This document shows positions 1 to 11,404 of a stretch of DNA of 64,000 bases, piece by piece. Below the pieces are notes generated by a model. That model was given only the letters and a program-made list of their open reading frames with translations, was not told where the DNA came from and did not search any database. The translations under genes were made by a program, and so were the position numbers. The DNA is from Panopea generosa. Taxonomy: Eukaryota > Mollusca > Bivalvia > Adapedonta > Hiatellidae. The stretch spans positions 41,833,236 to 41,897,235 of the forward strand of contig CM055900.1 in assembly GCA_029582155.1 (NCBI GenBank). The letters are read 5' to 3'. Each line of letters begins with the position of its first letter. The stretch's first letter is position 1.

Positions 1-239
1 TTAATGAACACAATCTTGTATAAAAATGTTGTTTTTATTGCTGAAATTTCTATTTTCAAAGGTTGTACAGTTCTTTATTTTTTTCTTTCTCTTTTATTTA
101 TTTTATTAAATTTGATTTAATTTCTTATTTAATGAGTTTAAACTCTATCTTCCACACATAGCATGTACAGATAGGATCTTGTGTTATTGCATGTTGAAGG
201 AAGAACACACATATATACATGATATCTGGATACAACCAA
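1..239. other. AT-rich unique sequence
   Basis: No gene, repeat array or SINE body is visible here. The stretch is T-rich at 80-120 and otherwise ordinary AT-rich DNA. Confidence 0.5.
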
Positions 240-333
240 CATTTTCCTCCAAAACATAGTGGTTGGGCCAAATTGGGTTTAAACCAGCAACCTCAGCAGT
301 GAGAGGTAAGCGATCTTAAACTGATCCCTAATT
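240..333 (-). mobile_element. SINE family B fragment
   Basis: Read on the minus strand this fragment carries the family B tRNA-like part (dinucleotide pattern CTCTCACTGCTGAGGTTGC followed by a degenerate B box) and a short piece of body. It lies directly beside a second, longer copy at 352-545. It is truncated and decayed, so only the family assignment is offered. Confidence 0.5.
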
Positions 334-351
334 ATAAGGAAATCACGATTT

Positions 352-545
352 TTTTAACTGGGTTTAACGCCATGTTTAACAAATGATATGTTGTTACATA
401 TGGCATATCCCAGTTCAATGGTGGAGGAAAATGGATCTGAGTAGAACCACTGTCCTTCCGTAATTAACTGGCAAAATTTCTCGCATAATACAGGGATCAA
501 ACCCACAACCTGGATCACTCAAATGGTCAAACAGGACCCTTAGAT
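352..545 (-). mobile_element. SINE family B copy (tRNA-Leu-like head)
   Basis: On the minus strand it begins near a degraded tRNA head (AGGGTCCTG) and runs through the family B body: 'actgtccttc', 'tagaaccact', 'ggcatatccc' and ends with the family B 3' signature 'catggcgttaaaccca' as read in reverse. The same body order is seen in the better copies at 11673 and 22775. The head is decayed, which suggests an old insertion. Confidence 0.65.
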
Positions 546-1318
546 TTATTACTAAAAACAAAGTTAGCTTTCTTACATAATGCAATTGTAATTTGCCTGT
601 ATTACATTATATCTGTAATATTAAACAAATTAATTTGATCAGCGAAGCAAACAGTTAATGGATATAGTAACATCACAGGCTCTCATTTAGTCATCAGGAT
701 GATAAACACTTTTAAGTCTAATTAAGCAACTTTATTTGACTGGAGAGATTTATTGACTATTTATTAAATTTAAGTTATTTTTCAAATGATGTAGTGTAGT
801 GAACATCTTTGATTTTCTTTTGATTTATTTTTAAAATCAAACAAAACTATTCCATTTTAAAAAGACAATGAAGCATTTCATATTTACAATTCAGTATAAA
901 TCTTGTGCAAACAACACCTGTCCATTACTGTTACCTGGTATTCAATCAGATGTCATCTAGCTCTTCTCTGCACAAAGGTAACCAATGTATTAATATAGAT
1001 TTATCAATATTCTGTCTCAACCAATCACATGACAGAGACATTTTACAAAATCTTTTAATACCCCTATTCTCAAATTCAAAATATTTAAGTGCGTTGGGGT
1101 ATCTTACGCTTATTTATGTAACAGAAATGCAAATATAATTAAAAGAATAATAAAAAAAAATACATAAATTAATCATTATCAGATGAGGGAGGGGGCGTTA
1201 AATAAATAAATCAGTTTGCAGTTGAATGAAGTTTATCTCCATTTGCAACACATAACAGAATATTAATTATTGAACATTTAACCATATTATTAACATATCC
1301 CAAATATAAATATATAGG
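546..1318. other. Unique AT-rich stretch without visible gene
   Basis: Ordinary AT-rich sequence. A 77-codon open frame starting at 905 has no recognisable domain and no splice or start context that would support it. Nothing else is visible. Confidence 0.5.
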
Positions 1319-1440
1319 TACTACCAGTTTATTTAGGAGAACAATCGTCCCGCCACAACAGCGAAGTTTTATTGAACCTGCAACCTCGGCAGAGAGAGGT
1401 CAGTGATCTTGAGTCATTCCGCTTCTTAATTTAAAGATCC
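1319..1440 (-). mobile_element. SINE family B fragment
   Basis: The segment 1374-1415 reads, on the minus strand, as the family B tRNA part (ATCACTGACCTCTCTCTGCC, then GAGGTTGCAGG), followed by body remnants down to about 1320. The outer tRNA head and most of the 3' tail are missing. Confidence 0.55.
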
Positions 1441-2245
1441 CCCAATGTGATGTAAAAACATCAATCATTTTTCAAAGGGGGAGGAGGGTTTCAACTTTCT
1501 CAATATAAAGCCATGCCGTTGTATGAGCTGGTGGTACATTCCGTGTAAAATGGTATAATTTGATGCGTAACTGGGAACTGCCTTTTCAGTAAGGACAAAA
1601 GTTTCTGTTATTGTTAGACATTTAAGTAACAATATATTTGACGATGTTTACATATTTGACGATTTTTACCCAGGACAATATATATTTATCACTGGCTACA
1701 TATTAGCAGTTTTTTTCATATGTAATTGATAATATTTTTTAAGACTTGAAAAGTAACACATCTTCGATTCAACACACAATTATATTTAAAACTTCAAATC
1801 CATTAGTTTTGCTTCAAAACATCAAAAACAAATTATAAACCAATTATTTATCAATATACCACGTTTATTTTTTGTAACAGAAATAGTATATATTTTTTAA
1901 AGTATTTATATAACAGTTTACTTGAATAACACTATTTTTAATCTATTTAAATGACATTTCGTCCTTACACTGAGATATCACACGCACGTTATGCCATGTC
2001 CAATGCTGGTAACCTTTACAATTAATTGTTTCCAATGGAAAACACAAAATACAGATAAATTAAAACAAAAAAAACAATGACAGACTATGGAAGACAATAT
2101 GTCTATAAAACTATGCAACATATCAATCTCTTGTACTACATATTCAAAATACATCTGCATATTTACAAAGTGTGAATAGCGGCAAAATTATGCCTATTGA
2201 AATTTGTTGGGTAATTTTTTTTCAAGAAATGTTTTTGTTATATGA
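1441..2245. other. Unique AT-rich stretch without visible gene
   Basis: No gene or repeat array seen. Short open frames here are unsupported by start context or splice sites. Confidence 0.5.
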
Positions 2246-2357
2246 GATAAAATGAATGAATGAATGAATGAATGAATGAATGAATGAATGAATGAATGAA
2301 TGAATGAATGAATGAATGAATGAATGAATGAATGAATGAATGAATGAATGAATGAAT
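2246..2357. repeat. (GAAT)n tetranucleotide microsatellite
   Basis: An almost perfect run of about 27 GAAT units. It opens a minus-strand frame coding for a repeating S-F-I-H peptide, which is a by-product of the repeat and not a gene. Confidence 0.97.
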
Positions 2358-2668
2358 AGGGTTTTACGGCGTCAAAAAAGAAAGAGACCACAAACAAATC
2401 TTAATGGATAATGCATGAGAAGTTAAAACTGTAAGTTTCAAACAGTGTTAGACATGAACTTGTAATCAAACTAAATCATGCTTTAATTAAGGTTAATTAC
2501 AAAGCAACAACTTTTTTTTTTTTTTTTGAAAATGTGCAAAAAAGCAGCAACACCTGAAGATATTGGTAAATATTATTGTGAAACTCTGAACTTATTGTTT
2601 CATATCCATCTGGACGAAATGGAGATCTAGACCGGAGCAACATGCAAAGTACAGCACACGTGAAAGTA

Positions 2669-2808
2669 CACCACAACTTATGCCACACCACACAGTACTT
2701 CATATAGTATGCCACACCACAAAGTACATCACATAGTATGCCACACCACAAAGTACATCACATAGTATGCCACACCACAAAGTACATCACAAAGTATGCC
2801 ACACCACT
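2669..2808. repeat. 29 bp minisatellite, about 5 copies
   Basis: The unit contains 'gccacaccacaaagtacat' and 'cacatagtat' and repeats with a spacing of 29 bp (for example 'gccacacc' at 2711 and 2740). The copies become almost identical towards the right end. A poly-T tract of 18 lies just upstream at about 2510. Confidence 0.9.
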
Positions 2809-2810
2809 GT

Positions 2811-4376
2811 TTGAGTCCCAGTCTGGGAGTTATTACTAACACAATTTCCCTACCAAATGACAATGAAATATGCCAAAAACAACAAGCGATAGAAGAGTCT
2901 TTACAAGAGAAATTAAGTGAAGTTAAGGGTTAAATAAGAGTTGAAATAAAGCAAGTACATGGCAGAGTGGATCAATACAACTATGATGTATTAGCCCACT
3001 GGCCACAAATCTGTCCTATACAAGTATACAGGTCGAACGATCTATCAGGAGCATTAGTGATTTACCAGGAAGGAAAAAGAAAAAAACAATCTAGTGTCAC
3101 AACTCAAATAATGTCAATAAAATCAACTAATAGCAAACATGAATGCAATTAAAAATGAAAGTGGTGAAACGCCATCAGATGAAAACATAAGATGAATGAA
3201 AAACAGAAAATAAAGAATAGTGAAATCTTACTCAGTTCTCGAGTGTTTATATAAAATCCATCAATTTCAAATCAGTGACGTGTTAAAACTATTGTTGGTG
3301 TCAACTCAGTGCACTATGTTAATCAAATTAAGGAGATGTGTTAAGATTTATATCCAGAAGAAATATCCGTCTATATACCTCGAGATCAAACAATGTTTTT
3401 TGCAAACTAGTTGCGTATGATAATAAGTGTATTTATATTTTCAAAAAAGTCCTGGAGCGTGTACCAAAAACTAGATAATTAACATTTTACTGTTTTATCA
3501 AAATGACTTTATTTCTTTCCTTTAAGAAGACATTATTTAATAACAAATACACAAACATCAGTTACTTAAAACTAAAACTTGAAACTTAAAAATCCATACA
3601 AGCAAACCTCTTGTTTTGACAAGCATGCACACATTTTACACATTTCAACTTCCTCCAGAACGTAGAATGCGATATATTGAAACATCCATTTTTTTTTTAA
3701 ACGTACTCTCATTTGTTTAGCACGCGCTCTCAAAAAGGAAAATATAATAAAAAAAGAGAAAAAAATTTAAAATAAACAAAAAGAACACAAAAATTTTAAA
3801 ATTCAAAAATCCATAATGCACAAAATAATGTTTACCGGCCTCCACTTCATCAACACCAACCACATGTGCACATGCTAACATCCATTCACAAATCAGAAAT
3901 CACACATCTGGCGCAGTTTTGGAGACCTGTTAGTCCGTGTACAATTACCAGTAAAATGTTAAAAGGCGGACCAAAACTTAACCCACAGTGGTGCGTTCAC
4001 AGTTCCCTGTTCTTCGTTCTCTCTCCATACAGTAGCAGTAATTATGAGAAGCAGACGAAAATATTCTCATTAACACAAGTGAACCGATATTGGAAAAAAA
4101 TTTGAAAACTCTATGTGGGGATAAGACAGTGTGCAATGACAGGGTATAACATCGCAATAAAACTGTTGTTGGTGGACTTTGTCTCCCGCTACTGTACAAA
4201 GGGGCTCATTTATCTAAACAAATAAACAAAAATATTAGAATGATGTTTTGTTTTTATATCTGGGGAAATTGTTTTTGGAATTAATTTTTTTGAGTGCAAA
4301 AAATGGGTTTCATTTATATATATTTTTTAAGCACTGAAAAAGTAGATTGTATCAGTTGATAAAATGCTTGCAAGAC
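2811..4376. other. Unique AT-rich stretch without visible gene
   Basis: About 1.5 kb with no tandem array and no SINE that I can assign. The open frames at 2967, 3220 and 3866 are under 80 codons, lack known motifs and have no convincing splice context. Confidence 0.5.
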
Positions 4377-4808
4377 CCAGATTACATGCACACATATATA
4401 ACATGCATGCAAAACCTAGATTATATGTACACATATATAACATGCATGCAAAACCTAGATTATATGTACACATATATAACATGCATGCAAAACCTAGATT
4501 ATAGGTACACATATATAACATGCATGCAAAACCTAGATTATAGGTACACATATATAACATGCATGTAAAAACCCAGATAACCTAAACACATATATAACAT
4601 GCATGTAAAACCCAGATAACATGTACACATATATAACATGCATGCAAAACCTAGATTATAGGTACAAATATATAACATGCATGCAAAACTTAGATTACAG
4701 GTTCACATATATAACATGCATGCAAAACCTAGACTATAGGTACACATATATAACATGCATGCAAAACCTAGATTATAGGTACACATATATAGCATGCATG
4801 CAAAGCCT
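4377..4808. repeat. 39 bp minisatellite, about 11 copies
   Basis: The unit begins 'acatgcatgcaaaaccta' and contains 'cacatatata'; the spacing is 39 bp (4401 to 4440 and onward). Because 39 is 3 x 13, both strands stay open and spell 13-residue peptide repeats. Two central copies (about 4565-4620) differ more and may mark an older core. The alternating ATGCATGC and TATATA parts are purine-pyrimidine alternating. Confidence 0.95.
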
Positions 4809-4814
4809 ATATTA

Positions 4815-5695
4815 TTGTTATCATAATTATCTCAGAAACAGAGCTTTACCACAATTACCTTAGAAACAGAACTGTGATCAACATTATATTAAAAACAGAA
4901 CTGTTACCACCATTATTTTAGAAACAGAGCTGTTATCACCATAACCTTAGTATCAGCTGTTGCCACCATTATCTTAGAAACAGAGCTGTGATCAACATAA
5001 CCTTAGAAACAGAACTGTTACCACCATTATTTTAGAAACAGAGCTGTAATCACCATTACCTTAGAAACAGAACTGTTACCACCATTATCTTAGAAACAGA
5101 ACTGTTACCACCATTATCTTAGAAACAGAGCTGTAATCATCATAACCTTAGAAACAGCTGTTGCCACCATTATCTTAGAAACAGAGCTGTGATCAACATA
5201 ACCTTAGAAACAGAACTGTTACCACCATTATTTTAGAAACAGAGCTGTAATCACCATTACCTTAGAAACAGAATTGTTACCACCATTATCTTAGAAACAG
5301 AGCTGTGATCAACATTATCTTAGAAACAGAACTGTTACCACCATTATCTTAGAAACAGAACTGTTACCACCATTATCTTAAAAACAGAGCTGTAATCACC
5401 ATTACCTTAGAAACAGAGCTGTTACCACCATTATCTTAGAAACAGAGTTGTGATCAACATTATCTTAGAAACAGAACTGTTACCAGCATTATCTTAGGAA
5501 CAGAGCTGTTACCACCATTATCTTAGAAACAGAATTGTGATCAACATTATCTTAGAAACAGAGCTGTTATCATCATTATCTTAGAAAGACAGCTTTACCA
5601 CAATTATCCTAGAAATTGAGCTGTTACCACCATAATCTCAGAAACAGAGCTGTACAACCATTCTCTTAGAAACAGTTGTTTTCATCATTATTATA
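4815..5695. repeat. 29 bp minisatellite, about 30 copies
   Basis: The unit is of the type 'ttagaaacagaactgttacc' plus 'accattatc', spaced 29 bp (5061, 5090). Variant units alternate 'gagctgtaatcacc', 'gaactgttaccacc' and 'gagctgtgatcaac'. It begins within a few bases of the end of the preceding 39 bp array. Confidence 0.95.
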
Positions 5696-5711
5696 ACATA
5701 TCTTAAATAAG

Positions 5712-6888
5712 CTGAAACTAACACATCATTTCACAAATCCCCAAGGCCGTAACCTTATCCGACACAGATAAACTGAAACACTGTGTTTCACAAATTGCCA
5801 TGGACAAGCTGGTGGAACACAGCTTAAAGTGAAACACTAAGTTATATAACCATGTACAATCAGGTAGAACACAGCTAAAACTTGAACCACTAAGTGACAA
5901 ATCACCATGGACAAACTGGTGCAACACAGCTAAGTCTTGAAACACTAAGTTACAAATCACCATAGACAAGCTGGTGCAACACAGCTAAAACTTGAAACAC
6001 TAAGTTACAAATCACCATAGACAAGCTGGTGCAACACAGCTAAAACATGGAACACTAAGTTACAAATCAGCATGGACAAGCTGGTGCAACACAGCTAAAA
6101 CTTGAAAAGCTAAGTTACAAATCAGCATGGACAAGCTGGTGCAACAAAGCTAAACCTTGAAACACTAAGTTACAAATCACGATGGACAAGCTGGTGCAAC
6201 ACAGCTAAAACATGAAACACTAAGTTACAAATCACGATGGACAAGCTGGTGCAACACAGCTAAAACATGAAACACTAAGTTACAAATCACCATGGACAAG
6301 CTGGTGCAACACAGCTAAACCTTGAAACACTAAGTGACAAATCACCATGGACAAACTGGTGCAACACAGCTAAGTCTTGAAACACTAAGTTACAAATCAC
6401 CATAGACAAGCTGGTGCAACACAGCTAAAACTTGAAACACTAAGTTACAAATCACCATAGACAAGCTGGTGCAACACAGCTAAAACATGGAACACTAAGT
6501 TACAAATCAGCATGGACAAGCTGGTGCAACACAGCTAAAACTTGAAAAGCTAAGTTACAAATCAGCATGGACAAGCTGGTGCAACAAAGCTAAACCTTGA
6601 AACACTAAGTTACAAATCACGATGGACAAGCTGGTGCAACACAGCTAAAACATGAAACACTAAGTTACAAATCACGATGGACAAGCTGGTGCAACACAGC
6701 TAAAACATGAAACACTAAGTTACAAATCACCATGGACAAGCTGGTGCAACACAGCTAAACCTTGAAACACTAAGTTACAAATCACCATGGACAAGCTGGT
6801 GCAACACAGCTTAAACTTGAAACACTAAGTTACAAATCACCATGGACAAGCTGGTGCAACACAGCTAAAACTTGAAAAACTTAAACAA
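5712..6888. repeat. 55 bp minisatellite with a 440 bp higher-order unit
   Basis: The unit contains 'aacactaagttacaaatcac', 'catggacaagctggtgcaac' and 'acagctaaaacttg', with 55 bp spacing. About 21 copies are present; the first three are divergent. The block of eight monomers starting at about 5888 is repeated exactly 440 bp further on (from 6328), including every private variant such as 'gcaacaaagc', 'cttgaaaagc' and 'acaaactggt'. Confidence 0.95.
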
Positions 6889-6894
6889 TGTATG

Positions 6895-7369
6895 AAATGT
6901 CTGATACACAGCTTATGTAACTTTCAGCTATCAGTTACATATAAACAATATGAAACAACTGCAATCAAAGGAAAAAATAATTAAGTGAAAATCAATCAAT
7001 TAAATTTCAGATAATACAAGTCAGGATAATTCTGTAACCAGGCTGCCACAAGTTAATTACCTTACATACAACAAAAACCATGATCAATAATTGTTGATTG
7101 TGGTTCCAACGTTCGATAAGCCTTGATTAAAAACGTCTAATTAACGCGTAGGTCGAAAGCCATAGAAAATGCAGCCATTAGACTTTTTGCCTGATTATCT
7201 TCTCAACAATTAATTATGTTTTCTAGGCAGTGATGAAAGTAGAAACATTTATTTTATTTTATGGCTTAGGTCATTGTGATATAGCAACTTTTCTTCCACC
7301 AGATTAAACTTTTGTGTAGCTGTTACTGTGTGTGACAGTTGGCTTCTTGTTGTTAATGTTCTTGTTTTG
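6895..7369. promoter_or_regulatory. Unique island rich in homeodomain-type sites
   Basis: Single-copy sequence between two large arrays. It holds several AATTA/TAATTA cores ('agttaattac', 'tctaattaac', 'caattaattatg'), a Runx-like 'tgtggtt' and a GATA-like 'gattatct'. These matches are short and expected at some rate in AT-rich DNA, so a regulatory role is only a guess. Confidence 0.25.
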
Positions 7370-8458
7370 TGTTTAGTGTGATCCTCTCACATGGTCCTCA
7401 TCCATATTGTATCTAGTGTGCTCCTCTCACATGGTCTATATTGTATCTAGTGTGTTCCTCTCACATAGTCTATATTGTATCTAGTGTGCTCCTCTCACAT
7501 GGTCTATATTGTATCTAGTGTGCTCCTCTCACATGGTCTATATTGTATCTAGTGTGCTCCTCTCACATGGTCTATATTGTATCTAGTGTGCTCCTCTCAC
7601 ATGGTCTATATTGTATCTAGTGTGCTCCTCTCACATGGTCTATATTGTATCTAGTGTGCTCCTCTCACATGGTCCTCATCCATATTGTATCTAGTGTGTT
7701 CCTCTCACATGATCTATATTGTATTTAGTGTGCTCCTCTCACATGGTCCTCATCCATATTGTATCTAGTGTGCTCCTCTTACATGGTCCATATTGTATCT
7801 AGTGTGCTCCTCTCACATGGTTCTCCTCCATATTCTATCTAGTCTGCTCTTTTCACATGATCCTCAACCCCACCATATTCTATCTTGTGTGCTCCTCTCA
7901 CATGGTCAATATTATATCTAGTGTGCTCCTCTCACATGGTCCTCCTCCATATTGTATCTAGTGTGCTCTTCCCATATGGTCCTCCTTAAAGTTGTATCTA
8001 GTGTTCTCCTCTCACATGGTCTTTCTCCATGTTGTATCTAGTGTGTTCCTCTCACATTGTCCTCCTCCATGTTGTTTCTAGTGTGCTCCTCTCACATGGT
8101 TCTCTTCCATATAGTATCTGGTGTGCCCTCTCACATGGTTCTCCTCCATGTTGTATCTAGTGTGTTCCTCTCACATGGTCCTCATCCGTATTGTATCTAA
8201 TGTGCTCCTCTCACATGGTCCTCCTCCATGTTGTATCTAGTGTGCTCCTCTCACATGGTTCTCCTCCATATTGTATCTAGTGTGCTCCTCTTACATGGTC
8301 CTCCTCCATGTTGTATCTAGTGTGTTCCTCTCACATGGTTCTCCTCCATATTGTATCTAGTGTGCTCCTCTCACATGGTTCTCCTCCATATTGTATCTAG
8401 TGTGTTCCTCTCACATGGTCCTCATCCGTATTGTATCTAATGTGCTCCTATCACATGA
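7370..8458. repeat. Minisatellite with two unit lengths (34 and 40 bp)
   Basis: The shared unit is 'gtgtgctcctctcacatggt' followed by 'ctatattgtatcta' (34 bp form) or 'cctcatccatattgtatcta' (40 bp form). The 34 bp form makes a nearly uniform block at about 7430-7670; the 40 bp form and its 'cctcctcc' variants make up most of the rest. About 28 copies in total. The two forms differ by a 6 bp insertion or deletion. Confidence 0.95.
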
Positions 8459-8522
8459 TGAGCAGGTTCATACAGTATTTAAGGTTTCTTTAAATATCAA
8501 GCTCAAGTGTAAACTAAATAGT

Positions 8523-8848
8523 ATTGATTGATTGATTGAATAATTAGCGTCATTTTTATGCCATCGAGGGCTAACAGACGATCAGTTAACCTAACCACTG
8601 TTTCCTGGGATTAACCAGTACTCGAGCACACCCCATCTCCGCAAGTAACTGATAACTTTCCCACTTGAATCAGTGGTGAGAGATGAATGATAATGAGACA
8701 CAATGTCGTATATCAATCATCACGGAGACTGTTGCCGGGCGGGGGATTCGAACTCACGACCCCTGGATTGATAGTCAGACGCGTAACCGACTCACGACCC
8801 CTGGATTGATAGTCAGACGCGTAACCGACTGAGCTAATCGGGCCCGGC
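8523..8848 (-). mobile_element. SINE family A copy, nearly full length
   Basis: On the minus strand it starts at the tRNA head (GCCCGATTAGCTCAGTCGG, a good A box) followed by a B box (GTTCGAATCCC), then a body with 'gattcaagtgggaaagttat' and 'ctgttagccctcgatggc', and ends in a tail of ATTCAATCAATCAAT. The anticodon loop would read CTATCAA, so a tRNA-Asp-like (AUC) origin is possible but the stem is poor. A 38 bp piece of the tRNA part (8752-8789) is duplicated in tandem (8790-8827). Confidence 0.85.
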
Positions 8849-8854
8849 TAACTA

Positions 8855-9518
8855 AATAGTAAAAATGTAACTTCAATTAAATATAGAATAATATGTCCTA
8901 ATTAACCACCATGTACTCAAATAATTCTAAATGCTGTTGTTTTTAAATTCTGACTATCAGACATATTTGGATAACCCCTTGATCAATGTTGCCCTTATCT
9001 CGTGTCAAACTAGGCAATTATTTATTATGACTTTATCTTGCCATAATCCGAGTGCTTATGTAATATAGTTTATTACTCCAACGTTTAACTTGCCACAAAT
9101 TAAACGGATGTGAAACAAAATTAAATTCCAACTGATATTAACAAATGGTAATTTATCATGTAACATTCTTTAAAAACCCAGTCACCTTTAGTTTGAGATT
9201 ATAAGATTCAATTTAGGACAATCAATTCTTTTGTTTAAATTGCCTTTACACTTTTTTGTTTGAATTATCTTTTGAAGCAATAATTATGGTGGCTTGTGGA
9301 GTTCTAAATATGGATTGTCCATAGTCCATGGGTATGGTGGTCAAGGAATTCAGCAATAAACTATATCAACTAGTTTCAACTTATTAATAAAAATAAAAAT
9401 AGTGTATATATTTGTTCTTTTATTTGGCAGGCCATAAATAATTTTAACTTAATAATCATACTATTAAATAGCAAATATAAACCATATTATTCAGAAGTCC
9501 ATGGAGAGGTCCACAATT
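8855..9518. other. Unique AT-rich stretch without visible gene
   Basis: No array, SINE or plausible exon is visible. Confidence 0.5.
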
Positions 9519-9520
9519 TA

Positions 9521-9706
9521 GTTTATACTAATTTATTTTGGCTGATTGTAAAGAAAGATCTTATATGAACCGCTCTTGAGTCCTTTTTCTTGGTAGAACC
9601 CGTACTGAGTCTTGTTTTTAGAGAGGTGTCAGGTCGAGTTCGGGATGGAACTGTGATCTCTGTTGAAAGGGGTCACCACTCTATTCACTACGCTACTTCC
9701 CACAGA
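9521..9706 (-). mobile_element. SINE family D copy
   Basis: Read on the minus strand: a degraded tRNA-like head, then 'ctcagtacgggttctacca', then 'catataag' and an end at 'aaataaattagtataaac'. The same order is found at 12666, 32878 and 38348. The copy is diverged. A short open frame at 9590 on the opposite strand is incidental. Confidence 0.6.
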
Positions 9707-9714
9707 CTATTTCA

Positions 9715-10115
9715 AACTATTCAACATCAAAAGTACTGTTTGTCCATTTATTCCATGGATATTTATAAACAAGACACTCCACATAAGCAGAATACACATA
9801 TATATAGTAACATATTTAAAACAAATGGAAAAACAATCATCAATATATTGATACATATATTACACATATCCATAATTATCAATTTCATATAGGACTTAGC
9901 TGTTACTAAATATGACATGATAAATATGAAAGCCCTACTTAAAAATAAAACTTAGGCTTACTTAGATTAAAACCAAACGCATGACGATAAAACGCTCAAT
10001 TATGGCAGGAACTGGTTATAACTGCAAGATTCAAGGTTTAATGGATGTTATTTTGAACTTAGTAGTATGGGATATACATTAATTCACTTATGAATCTTCA
10101 TCTTTAATAATAATA
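9715..10115. other. Unique AT-rich stretch without visible gene
   Basis: Nothing recognisable apart from AT-rich sequence and a short (TAA)n run at about 10105 leading into the next SINE. Confidence 0.5.
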
Positions 10116-10120
10116 ATAAT

Positions 10121-10316
10121 GGAGCACATGGTTGAGCACTGAACCCACAATCAGAGGGTTGTGGGTTCGATCCGCCATCACGGTTATGTGTGATGTCATT
10201 GAGCAAGACGCTTTTTTCGCATATGCTTAGTACTGCTTCTACCCAGAAATACTTTGAGCATGATTTGTCTAAGTTGTAAGAACTTGTTTCGCAATAAAAG
10301 TAAAATAAATAAGTTC
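10121..10316 (+). mobile_element. SINE family C copy
   Basis: A tRNA-like head (A-box-like 'tggttgagcact', B box 'gggttcgatcc') is followed by the family C body: 'gagcaagacgctttttt', 'atgcttagtactgc', 'gagcatgatttgtctaag' and 'aagaacttgttt', ending 'aaaataaataagtt'. Matching copies are at 32453, 39352 (minus) and 50990. Confidence 0.8.
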
Positions 10317-10319
10317 AAA

Positions 10320-10810
10320 CAAGTAAGAATCAATATGAGCATATCATTTAGTTATATGAACATTCATATTCATACTCGTGCTGTCTGAATTGTAGCAATT
10401 CACAAGGTTCTTCTCATCTGATACCTACATCTATAATATACAAATGGAATATCTGTACCCACGAAGCAGCTCTAGTCGATGTTTATTTATAATTAAAACT
10501 GACCCCTTAGTCTGTTATAACAATTGTATGTAATGAATGTTTGTAGCATGTTTCCTTTCACTTGACAGTGGTATCAGAAAGCAATTATTGCAGATCCAAA
10601 CATAGAAAACATGTCCTCCTGTAACAAAGCTCTGCCTTTCACACATCGGCCAAACCATTAAGCCTGTGTCTGTCAAAACTAATTTTGTTGATAGCACAAT
10701 TGAAACTGTGCTAAACTTGTTAATGAAATTAAGAAATACTGGTTTATATATGTGACCTGGGGCAAAACGAGTTTGGTTGGTGATAAGGTGCATGATTCTG
10801 TTAGTTACAC
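10320..10810. other. Unique stretch without visible gene
   Basis: A 92-codon open frame on the minus strand (10515-10793) has no recognised domain and no splice sites that I trust; I treat it as chance. Confidence 0.45.
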
Positions 10811-11100
10811 ATGTGTGTGGGTGGGTGGGTGGGTGGGTGAGCGAGCGAGCGAGCGAGTGAGTGAGTGAGTGAGTGAGTGAGTGTGCGAGTAGGTGAGTTA
10901 GTAGTTAAGTAAATACATGAGAATGAGTGAGTGATGAACATTGAACACTTATTTCTAGCATGTAGGTGAGTAAGTATATGAGTGAATATGTAAGGGAGTA
11001 CCTAGGGATTGAGTATGCAAATGAGTGGATGTAATGAATGAACAATTAAATGTGACAGCAATTGATTAGGCAAGACCAAATAAATGAGAAGGTGAGTGTC
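10811..11100. repeat. Tetranucleotide microsatellite (GGGT/GAGC/GAGT) with degenerate flank
   Basis: A run of five GGG blocks separated by single T (10819-10837) passes into GAGC and then GAGT units up to about 10890, after which a degenerate GAGT-like pattern continues to about 11100. The order suggests that one tetranucleotide repeat mutated and was re-amplified in successive forms. Confidence 0.9.
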
Positions 11101-11400
11101 AGTGCATAAGCATGTGAATACATAAATTTCCTATCCCCTAAAAAACACAAATAATCTTCACTGAGGCTCTCTGATAACATATATTTACAAAATTATCAAA
11201 CTAATGAATATATATATATATATGATATAATGAATTGGGTGAATTAACAGTACAGACAAAAACTTTCTTCTTTGTTCAGTCCTGCCTAATTTTCAGGAAA
11301 ATTCAAGTAAAACAAGATACTAGAGTAGTGTAAGCTTACAGTGTAAGTGTACAAAAACCTCATTCAAGTTTACAGGTAGCAACCAAAATGTTTGCATAAA
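11101..11400. other. Unique AT-rich stretch with short (TA)n run
   Basis: A (TA)n run of about 16 bp at 11208-11223. Nothing else is visible. Confidence 0.5.
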
Positions 11401-11404
11401 ATGA

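Noticed and set aside
10515-10793. 92-codon minus-strand frame
   Set aside because: No domain, no splice sites and ordinary AT-rich composition; frames of this length are expected by chance in 64 kb.
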